Source: Aquimarina longa SW024 (GTDB lineage Bacteria; Bacteroidota; Bacteroidia; Flavobacteriales; Flavobacteriaceae). From it: a stretch of DNA of 64,000 nucleotides. This document shows, piece after piece, positions 1 to 12,000 of the stretch (position 1 is its first letter; each line of letters begins with the position of its first letter). The translations under genes were made by a program, and so were the position numbers. The DNA lies in contig NZ_AVQK01000010.1 of the NCBI RefSeq assembly GCF_001401755.1, positions 1 through 64,000 on the forward strand. Direction: 5' to 3'. Below the pieces are notes generated by a model, which searched no databases, was not told the DNA's origin, and worked only from the letters and a program-made list of their open reading frames with translations.

Positions 1-1
1 G

Positions 2-3000
2 GGTAATGGTAAGTTGGATAAGAAAGCATTACCAGCTCCAGATAGTTCAGAGTTATCGACAAGAGAGTATGTAGCCCCTCGTAATGAGACAGAAGAAAAG
101 TTAGTTGCTATTTGGCAAGAATTATTAGGAGTAGAGCGTGTAGGAATAGAGGACAATTTCTTTGAGTTAGGAGGTCATAGTTTGTTGGCTACGCGTTTGG
201 TTTCTATGATTCGTAAAGAATTATGCACAGAGATCTCTATCCGAGAAGTATTTTCACATACAACGATTTCTAGATTAGGAGAACATTTATTGACTCAATC
301 TAAGGGAGTTTTACTACCAAATATTGAAGTAATGGATCGCTCGGATCGTATTCCTTTATCCTTTAGTCAGGAGCGGTTATGGTTTTTAGATCAGTTGCAA
401 GGTAGTACAGAGTATCATATTCCTATTGTTCTTCGTTTAGAAGGGAGTTTGGATATCTCAATATTAGAGCAAACGTTACAAGAAATTGTTTCCCGTCATG
501 AGGTTTTACGGAGTTTACTGGTTTCAGAAGAAGGTATCGGGTATCAAGAAATTATAGGAGCTGAGGATTGGTCATTGGATCGTATTGAAATAACAGATGA
601 AACAGCATTAGAGAGTAATCTAGAGGACTATCTGACGCACCCTTTTGATTTATCAAAGGAGTATAAGTTACGATCATGTTTATATGCTTTAGGAGGTGAT
701 CAGTATGTATTAGCCTGTGTTTTTCATCATATCGCCAGTGATGGCTGGTCAGAGGGTATATTAGTTGATGAGTTTATGGAATTGTACAGCGCTTTACAAT
801 CAGGTCGTTCAGCTGATTTACCAGAATTACATTTACAATATTCAGATTATGCGATCTGGCAACGGAAATATTTAGAAGGTGCTGTTTTAGAGGATCAGTT
901 ATCGTATTGGGAAGACAAGTTAAAGGGAGTAAGTACCTTATCATTACCGACAGATTATGTTCGACCTTCTGTACAGAGTAATGCAGGGGGCAATATTTCT
1001 TTTGAGTTAGATGAAGAGTTAAGTAGTTCCTTAGAATCGTTGTGTCAAAAAGAAGGGGTAACGCTGTTTATGTTACTGTTAGCAGTGTTTAAGGTTTTAT
1101 TATCTCGATATAGTGGAGAGGAAGATATTTGTGTAGGTACTCCTATTGCCAATCGTACGCAATCGGAGTTAGAGGGTATGATTGGATTCTTTGTCAACAC
1201 GTTGGCACTTCGCAGTGATTTAAGTGGAGATCCAAGTTTTCAGGATGTTTTGAGGAGTGTAAAACAGACGACCTTAGAGGGCTATGATCATCAGTTAGTT
1301 CCATTTGAGAAGGTTGTGGATCGAGTGGTTACTACCCGAGATATGAGTATGAGTCCATTGTTTCAGGTATTGTTTGTCGTACAGAATACTCCAGATTCTT
1401 TAGGAGAATTAGGAATAGAAGATATTAGGATTTCTAATTATGATTTTGAAGTTGTTGCTTCAAAATTTGATTTAACATTCAATGTTTTAGAAGGTGATCA
1501 AGGTATTTCACTAGGGATCAATTACAGTACGGCATTATTTGATGAGGGTACGATTGATCGAATGCTATTGCATTATGAGTCATTATTGAAAAGCATTTGT
1601 AGAGACATTACTCAATCCATAAGTAGTTTGTCCATGCTTAGTAGAGCTGAGAAAGATGAGTTATTAACTGTTTTTAATGATACCAATGTTTCTTATCCTA
1701 AAGATAAAACGATAGTAGATTTGTTTGAGGAACAGGTGAGGCGCACACCAGATGCTATTGCAGTAGTTTATGATGGCGAAGAATTAAGTTACCAAGAGTT
1801 AGATAAGCGTTCGAATCAGTTAGGTCATTATTTACAAGCAGAAGGAGTTCAACCAGATGATTTGATAGGTATTTGTTTGGATCGTAGTTTAGAGATGTTA
1901 GTAGGGATTTTGGGTATTTTAAAGTCGGGAGGAGCTTATGTTCCAATAGATCCTGATTATCCTGAGGGTCGTATAGATTATATGGTTAGCGATTCAGGAG
2001 TTAATATGGTCTTGAGTAGTTCATCAAGAGCTAAAGTTCTAAATACTGTAGAGGGATTATCTGTTATTTTATTGGATACAGATTGGACTGTTATTAAAGA
2101 TTTCTCTGAAGAATCACTTAGTGATGTGGTTTCTCCGTCTAATTTAGCATATGTTATTTATACTTCGGGAAGTACCGGTGCTCCTAAGGGAGTTTTGATA
2201 TCGCATGAAAATGTAGTTCGTTTATTCAAACATGATTCATGTTTATATGATTTTAACTCTAATGATGTTTGGAGTTTATTTCACTCATTTTGTTTTGATT
2301 TTTCGGTTTGGGAAATATATGGATCCTTATTACATGGATCTCGTTTAGTAGTTGTACCTACAGCAGTAACAAAGGATGCTATTTCTTTTAGGGAATTATT
2401 AGTAAAAGAGGGAGTAACGGTTTTAAATCAAACCCCTAGCTCTTTTTATGGACTTCAGGAGGAGTTTCTTTCTGGAAATTTAAAACATTCTTTGCGTTAT
2501 GTCATTTTTGGAGGAGAGTCCTTGAATCCATATAATTTAGGTAGTTGGAAGAATAGTTATCCAGATTGTAAGTTGGTTAATATGTATGGTATTACAGAGA
2601 CTACAGTCCATGTTACTTATAAAGAGCTATTGGAGAGTGATGTAAATAGTTTGGTTAGCAATATAGGTTCAGCGATTCCTACCTTATGTTGTTATATAGT
2701 TGATGCTCATTTAAACTTAGTTCCCATAGGAGTTGAAGGGGAGTTGTGTGTAGGAGGACCTGGTTTATCTGTTGGATATTTGAACCGAGAAGACTTAACG
2801 AGAGAAAAGTTTATAAAAAACCCTTTTAGCGATGTTGCTACTTCTAGACTATATAGATCTGGCGATTTAGCACGTTGGTTACCAGATGGAAGTATAGAAT
2901 ATATTGGAAGGAAAGATGATCAGGTTAAGATTCGAGGATACCGGATTGAGTTGGGAGAGATCGAGCATGTTTTATCATCTTTATCTGGGGTTATCCACTG

Positions 3001-6000
3001 TTGTGTATTGGCCAAAGAAGATGGTATTGGTACAAATCGTTTGGTAGGTTATGTGGTATTAGAAGGAGCATTAGATAAAGAGGGATTACAAGACCAATTA
3101 AAGGTAAGCTTACCGGAGTATATGGTTCCTCAATTATGGATTCAATTAGAAGAGATGCCATTAACGGGTAATGGTAAGTTGGATAAGAAAGCATTACCAG
3201 CTCCAGATAGTTCAGAGTTATCGACAAGAGAGTATGTAGCCCCTGGTAATGAGACAGAAGAAAAGCTAGTTACTATTTGGCAAGAATTATTAGGAGTAGA
3301 AAAGATTGGTATACAGGATGATTTCTTTGAATTAGGAGGTGACTCTATTATATCGATTAGACTAATTTCTAAAATAAATGAAACTTTTAATCAACACATT
3401 CAATTACAAGACCTCTTTAAATATAGTAATATACAGAGTTTTTCTGCTTCAGTATTAAATAATGATACTGATAATCATAAAATTAAACAGCTTTATGAAA
3501 CTGTAGAGTCAGAAATATCATCACTACGATTATCTGTATTGGAGTCTATAGAAGATCCTGATTTGATTGAAGATGTTTATCCTATGACTGATGTTCAGCA
3601 GGGTATGACTATGGAATCATTATTAGATCCTAGCTTAGCGGTTTTTCATGATCAGATGATATTTCCTATTAAAGATAAATCTTTTGACATTATTACTTTT
3701 AGAAAATCAATTGCGTTATTAATTGAAAAACATTCTATATTTCGTACTAGTTTTAATTTTTCAGATTATTATCAACCTGTTCAAATAGTATCTAAGACAA
3801 TTTCTTTTGATATAGGGTATAAGGATCTAAGTTTGTTTGATCAACAAACACAAGAAAAGAAAATCGAAGAATTTCTTGTGTCAGAAAGAGAAGCTTCTTT
3901 TGTTACTAAACAAGTACCATTATATCGTTTTGATATTTTTACTATTGATACGTATAATAAGTTATTTATATACCAGTTTCATCATTCTATCATGGATGGG
4001 TGGAGTGTTGCTTCATTTGTTACCGAACTCTATAAAACCTATTATGAACTCAAAAAAAGAGATGATTATTACCCATCAATAATTGCTTGTAGTCAAAAGG
4101 ATTTTATTATCAGGGAATTAGTAACTAAACAAGATGTTGCTGCGATTACTTTCTGGAAAGAAGAATTATCAGGATATAAGTATTTAGATATTTTTTCAGA
4201 AGCAACAGAAATATCAGAATATTACACAAAACAATATGATCTTGCTTTTTTGACTGATTTACAGAAACAATGTAAAGAGTACAATATCACATTGAAGACT
4301 ATATTCTTTGGAGCATATATCTACGCATTGCAAATGTTTACTCATGAAGAGGAATTGACAGTTGGTTTAGTATCTAATAACCGTCCACAAATTAAAGATG
4401 GAGATAATGTTTTAGGATGTTTTTTAAATACCTTACCTGTGCGTTATACTTTTCAATCGGAAGAAAGTTGGGTGTTATATTTTAAAAGTGTTGAAAAAAA
4501 GATGAGAGATATACATCTTAATGGGCATTTAACATTTTTTGAAATCAAGCGCCTTATTGGAATAAATAAAGACGATTCTTTTTTTGATGCATTGTTTAAT
4601 TACATTGATTTTCATGTATACAATGATATTATCCCAGAAAATTCTTCAACAGATGATTCACTATCTAATAATGATGATGATTTTGAAAAAGACTTAAATA
4701 CATCTTCTTTTGAGCGAACAAGTTCGAGTTTAAATTTAACCGTAGATCTAACAGGGGATGCTGGTTTTAAGTTTGTATATGAATTACATAAGAACTTTAA
4801 ATCAGAAATATCTTTAGAACATTTTCATAGTTATATTGATAATATTTTACATTGTTTTAATGACGAGTTAAATACTCCTGTTAGTAGAGAATCAATTCTG
4901 TCAGAAAAAGAATCAAAACAATTATTACACGATTTTAATGATACAACAGTAGCTTATCCACAGGATGAGACAGTAGTAAATTTATTTGAGAATCAGGTTA
5001 ATAAGACACCTAATAGTATAGCAATAGTATTTGAAGAAAAGCAGTTAACTTATAAAGAATTAGATGAAAAGTCAAATCAATTAGCAAGTTATTTACAAAA
5101 GCAAGGGGTTACCAGTGAGAGTTTAGTAGGTATTTGTATAGATCGATCAGAGTGGATGATAGTTGGTATTTTAGGTATAATGAAAGCAGGCGGAGCCTAT
5201 ATTCCTATAGATCCTAGTTATCCAAAAGAAAGGATCGATTACATGATAGTAGATTCAGGTATAAAAGTCTTATTGACAGATCTCAATGTAGTTGAGTTCA
5301 TAGAAGATAAGAATGATGTTAAGACTGTATTGTTAGATAAAGATTGGGAAATAATTACAAAGGAAAAATCTAAAAGATTATCAGTTTTGGTATCACCTAA
5401 TAATTTAGCTTATGTAATTTATACTTCGGGTAGTACAGGAAATCCAAAAGGAGTGATGATAGAACATAATTCTTTGACAGATTATATAATTACTTTTATA
5501 AATTATTTTCAAATAACAGAGTCTGATTCTATCCTAAGTCAATCTACAATATCATTTGATACATCCATAGAAGAAATCTTCCCTATTTTAAGTGTTGGAG
5601 GTAAGTTAGTTATCTCTAAGAGTAATAAGGATTTCAATACGATTCTATCATTATGTGAAAAACATAAAATTACAGTATTAAGTACAAATCCGTTCGTAAT
5701 TGAGTTTTTGAATTCAAATTCAGGAGTTAATTTATTTTCGTTAGAAAAAATAATTAGTGGTGGAGATGTTTTAAAATCATTATATATTAATAATATATAT
5801 GATAAAATTTCAATTTATAATACATACGGCCCTACTGAGGCTACAGTTTGTGTAACATATTTTAGGATTAATGAATTTTCAAGTACAATTCCTATAGGAA
5901 AACCAATAGCCAACACATCACTATATATATTAGACGATAATGAAGATTTATTACCTATTGGAGTAATTGGAGAGTTATGTATTGGAGGATCTGGAGTTGC

Positions 6001-9000
6001 CAGAGGCTATTTAAATCAAGAAGCATTAACAAGAGAAAAATTTATATCCAATCCTTTTAAAGAAGGAGATAAGATTTATAAGACTGGTGATTTAGCGCGC
6101 TGGCTACCGGATGGTAATTTGGAGTTTATGGGTAGGAAAGATGACCAAGTTAAGATCCGCGGATATCGAATTGAATTGGGAGAGATCGAGCATGCATTGT
6201 CATCTTTATCAGAAGTTATACACTGTTGTGTATTAGCTAAAGAAGATGTGATTGGTACGAATCGTTTGGTAGGCTATGTAGTATTAAAAGAGGCATTAGA
6301 TAAGGAAAATATCCAACAACAGTTAAAATTAAGATTACCCGAGTATATGATTCCTACGGTTTGGGTTACACTAGATAGAATGCCATTAACGAGTAATGGT
6401 AAGTTGGATAAAAAAGCATTACCGACCCCAGATAGTTCAGAGTTATCCACAAGGGAGTATGTAGCACCTCGTAATGAGACAGAAGAGCAATTAGTAGATA
6501 TTTGGCAGGATTTATTGGGGATCGATAAAGTTGGGGTTCATGATAATTTCTTTGAGTTAGGAGGTCATAGTTTGTTAGCTACGCGTTTGGTTTCTATGAT
6601 TCGTAAAGAATTATGCATAGAGATCTCTATTCGAGAAATATTTGAGTATACAACGATTTCTGCATTAGGAGAGCATTTATCAATTCAATCCGAAGGGGTT
6701 TTACTACCAAGTATTGAAGTAGCGGATCGCTCGGATCGTATTCCTTTATCCTTTAGTCAGGAGCGGTTATGGTTTTTAGATCAGTTGCATGGTAGTACCG
6801 AGTATCATATTCCTATTGTTCTTCGATTAAAAGGATCTTTGGATATATCAATACTAGAGCAGACGTTACAAGAAATTGTTTCACGCCATGAGGTTTTACG
6901 TAGTTTACTTCTTTCAGAAGAAGGTATAGGGTATCAAAAAATTATAGAAGCAGAGGGATGGTCATTGGATAGAGAAGAAGTATCAGACGAAATAGTATTA
7001 AAGAAAAATTTAGAAGACTATCTGATGCATCCTTTTGATTTGTCAAAGGATTATAAGTTACGAGCATGTTTGTATACTTTAGAGCATGATCAATATATAT
7101 TAGCTTGTGTTTTTCATCATATCGCTAGTGATGGTTGGTCAGAAGGTATTTTAGTAAATGAGTTTGTAGAATTGTACAGTGCCATGACTCAAGGAAGGAC
7201 TCCAAACTTACCTTTATTATCAATTCAGTATACGGATTATGCTATTTGGCAGCGTAAGTATATCTCAGGAGAAATTTTGGAGACTCAGTTGAGCTATTGG
7301 GAAAATCAATTGCGAGGGGTGACACCATTGCTATTGCCTACAGATTATATACGCCCATCGACTCAGAGTACATTGGGAGCTATCATGTCATTTCATTTAA
7401 ATCAAAAACAGAAAGATTCATTAGATTTAATTTGTAAATCTGAAGGCGTTACAATGTTTATGTTGTTATTGTCTGTTTTCAAAGTATTGTTATATAAATA
7501 TAGTGGACAAGAAGACATCTGTGTTGGTACACCTATTGCGAATCGTACACAATCAGAATTAGAGGGGGTAATAGGGTTTTTTATTAATAATTTAACAATA
7601 CGTACTAAGATAAATTATGAAAGTACATTTAGGGATCTGTTAGTTCAAGTAAAAGAAACAACATTAACTGCTTATAGCAATCAAAATGCTCCATTTGAGA
7701 AAGTAGTAGACAGAGTTATGACCACTCGAGATGCGAGTATGAGCCCTTTGTTTCAAGCAAAATTTTTATTAGATAATGCACCAAAATCAACAGAAGTATC
7801 CTTAGAAAAATTGACTATAGATACTTATGAAAGAGCACATATAAGTTCTATATTGGATATCTCATTTAATGCAATAGAAACAGAACAAGAGATCTTTTTT
7901 AATATAGAATATTGTACAGATTTATTCAAAAGAAGTACAATTGAATCTATGAGTATTCATTTTAAAGAGATCATTGACAATGTGATTAAAAATGTAAATG
8001 AGCCAATAAGTACTCTAGAGGTGTTGCCTATTAAAGAAAAACAACAAATACTATTAGAGTTTAATGAAACACAGTTTGCTTATCCAAAAAACAAGACTTT
8101 AATTGATTTGTTTGAAGAGCAGGTTAATAGAACCCCAGATACTATAGCTATAGTATTTGAAGATGAAGCATTAACATATAAAGAACTTAATGAACAATCA
8201 AACTGTCTAGCATATTATCTGAAGAATACGGGGCAATTAGAGTCTGAAGATATAGTAGGTGTAATGATGAATCGTAGCATATGGTCAATTGTTTCCATGT
8301 TAGGGATTTTTAAATCAGGAACATGCTATTTACCAATAGATAAAGATTATCCGGATGCTCGAAAATCATTTATTATCAATGATGCTGATGTAAAATTGTT
8401 AATTATAGATTCAGAAAGCTTGTTTGAAGTAATGGACTATGATACAAAGATATTTTCAATAGACATAGAATTTGAAACAATATCAAAAGAAGTACCTACA
8501 CTATTAGATCTAGATAGTAATGTTAAACCTTCGGACTTAGCTTATATAATTTATACTTCAGGGAGCACGGGTAATCCAAAAGGAGTTATGATAGAGCATG
8601 GTAGTATAGTCAATACGATATTATCACAAATTGATGTTTTTTCAGTTACTAAGGCTGATAGTTGCTTACAATATGCGAGTCATTCTTTTGATGCTTCTAT
8701 ATCAGAGATTTTTATATCACTATTATCGGGGTCAAAATTATATATAATAGAAGAGGAAAATAAACTTGATGTGAATTGTTTTGTAGATTATGTCGAAAAA
8801 CATCAAATAACCATTGCCACTTTACCCCCAGCTTTCTTTACATTACTAGATTGTAACCAAATACAAAGTATAAAAACATTAATAACAGCAGGAGAAAAAT
8901 CCCCAATAGAGCAAGCAAAATTATTTTCAAAAATAGGAAAATATATTAACGCTTATGGACCAACAGAAGCCAGTATTTGCTCTACTACTTTTAGTTGTGA

Positions 9001-12000
9001 TATTGATACAATTGTTCCTATAGGTAGACCAATAGCCAATACTCAAACTTATATACTTAATGATAGTCAAAAGGTAGTTCCTATAGGAGTGATTGGAGAG
9101 TTATGTATATCAGGAGCAGGTTTGGCTAGAGGCTATTTGAACAGAGAAAATTTAACAAGGGAGAAGTTTATACCGAATCCTTTTATTGAAGGAGAACGAT
9201 TATACAAAACAGGTGATTTAGCACGATGGTTACCTAATGGTAATATACAATATGTAGGAAGGAAGGATGATCAAGTTAAAATTAGAGGTTATCGTATTGA
9301 ACTAGGCGAGATCGAGAGTGTTTTGACACAATTACCCGAAGTTAAACAAGCCGTAGTATTAGCTAACGAAGATATCAGTGATAGCAAACGTTTAATAGGC
9401 TATATCGTAACTGAAGATAATTTTGATAAAGAATCGATCCAAAACTCATTAAAAACACAATTACCAGATTATATGGTACCTCAATTATGGGTAGTATTAG
9501 ATCATATTCCATTAACCAGTAATGGTAAAGTCAATAAGAAGGCATTACCTAGCTTAGAGTTATCTGATTTATCAAGTAAAGAATATGTAGAACCTAGGAA
9601 TGAAAAGGAGTCTCAATTGGTAGAGATTTGGAAGAATTTATTGGGTGTTGATAAGGTTGGGATTTATGACAATTTCTTTGAGATGGGAGGTCATAGTCTA
9701 TTGGCTACTCAATTGGTTTCTATGATTCGTAAGAAGCTGTTGATAGAGATTGAAATTGCAGATATTTTCACATATACTACGATTTTTGCTTTAGGAGAGT
9801 ATTTATCAGTTCAATCCGAAGGAGTTTTACTTCCGACGATTGTTGTAGAAGATCGTCCTGTTCGTATTCCTTTATCTTTTAGCCAAGAGCGGTTATGGTT
9901 TTTGGATCAGTTAGGAGGTAGTATTGAGTATCATATTCCTACTGTTTTTTGTCTTAAGGGGGCTTTAGATATATTAATATTAGAGCAATCCTTGAAGGAA
10001 ATTGTTTGTCGTCATGAGATATTGCGTACTGTAATAAGATCTGATAATGGTATTGGCTATCAGGAAATCATTCCATCAATGTCATGGAGACTAGATCGAG
10101 TTATAATAAATTCAGAATCTAAATTAGAGGATATAATAAATAATTATCTTATGAAACCTTTTGATTTATCAAAAGATTATATGCTAAGAAGCTGTTTATA
10201 TGATTTAGGTAATGATCAGTATGTATTGACTAGTGTTTTCCATCATATTGCCAGTGATGGGTGGTCTGGAGGTATATTAATGCACGAGTTTATGGAGCTT
10301 TATAGAGCCCTACAATCTGGCCGTCCTGCTGTTTTACCAGAGTTACACTTACAATATGCAGATTATGCGATCTGGCAGCGAAAGTATTTAGAAGGAGCTG
10401 TTTTAGAAGAGCAATTATCATATTGGGAAGAAAAACTGAGAGGAGTAAGTACCTTATCATTACCAACGGATTATGTTCGTCCTGCGGTACAGAGTAATGC
10501 AGGAGCTAGTATTTCTGTTAAGTTAAATAAGGAAGTAAGTAACTCATTAACTTCTTTATGTAAGGAAGAAGGTGTTACATTGTTTATGTTTTTATTATCA
10601 GCTTTTAAGGTTTTATTGTCTCGATATAGTGGACAAGATGATATTTGTGTAGGTACATCTATTGCCAATCGTACACAATCGGAGTTGGAGGGTATGATAG
10701 GATTTTTTGTAAATACATTGGCACTTCGTAGTGATTTGAGTGGAAATCCCAGTTTTAGAGATGTATTAGCTACTGTAAAACAGACAACTTTAGAAGGATA
10801 TGATCATCAGTTGGCGCCTTTTGAGAAGGTTGTGGACCGATTGGTTACTACTCGGGATATGAGTATGACTCCATTGTTTCAGGTGTTATTTGATTTTCAA
10901 AAAGAAGAGGCAAGCGATAGAAAAGAAGAGAGCGTATTAGCAGGAGTTACATTATCAGATTACGAGTTTGATACTGACACAGCCCAATTTGATTTAATAT
11001 TCAGTACATCAGAAGGTCAAAATGGTATTTCACTAGAAATGAATTACTGCACAGCTTTATTTACTAAGAGAACTATTGATGGTATGCTATTGCATTATCA
11101 GGAGTTATTATTGAGTATTGTGAGTGATATGAATCAACCTATAGGAGGTCTGTCCATGCTTACTTCAGAAGAGACGCATCAATTATTACATGAATTTAAT
11201 GAAACAACAGTAATTTATCCCAGAGACAAAACAATAGTAGATTTATTAGAGGAACAGGTTAAGAAGACTCCAAATAATATAGCTATAGTTTTTGAAGGAG
11301 AAGAATTGACTTATAAGGAACTAAGCGAAAAATCAAACCAATTAGCACTTTATTTACAGCAGAACTATGATTTGACATCAAATGATATAGTAGGGATAAT
11401 GTTAGATAGAAGCATTTGGGCCATTATTTCAATATTAGGTATTTTGAAAACAGGCGCTTGTTATCTCCCTATTGATAAAGAATATCCAGACATTCGCAAA
11501 TCATTTGTTATAAATGATGCCAATATAAAATTACTCATTATAGAGTCAGAAAGTTTATTTGATGTAATAGATTATACGATACCTATTTTTTCAATAGACA
11601 TAGAGTTTGAAACCATCTCAAAAGAAGGTTCAACATTATTAACTATAAATAATGATGGTATTAAATCTTCAGATTTAGCTTACATAATTTATACCTCAGG
11701 AAGTACAGGTCATCCAAAAGGAGTAATGATAGAGCACTATAATTTGGTAAACTATTTATTGTATAGTATAGAACATTATGGAGGAAAAGATAGTTATTAC
11801 AGTTTTCCATTATTCAGTTCATTATCATTTGATTTAACACAAACCAGTATCTATTTGACACTTTTAACAGGAGGGCAGTTGCATATTTACAGGGATAATA
11901 ATGTTAGCTCAGTATTACAAGACATCGTTTTAAATGATGCTATTAATTCAATTAAATTAACACCAACACATCTCTCTTTTTTTAGTGATTTAGATAATTT

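Noticed and set aside
3330..4900. Epimerisation domain after the Thr module
   Set aside because: The active site reads HHSIMDGWS and the domain is followed by an A domain, as for a condensation domain.
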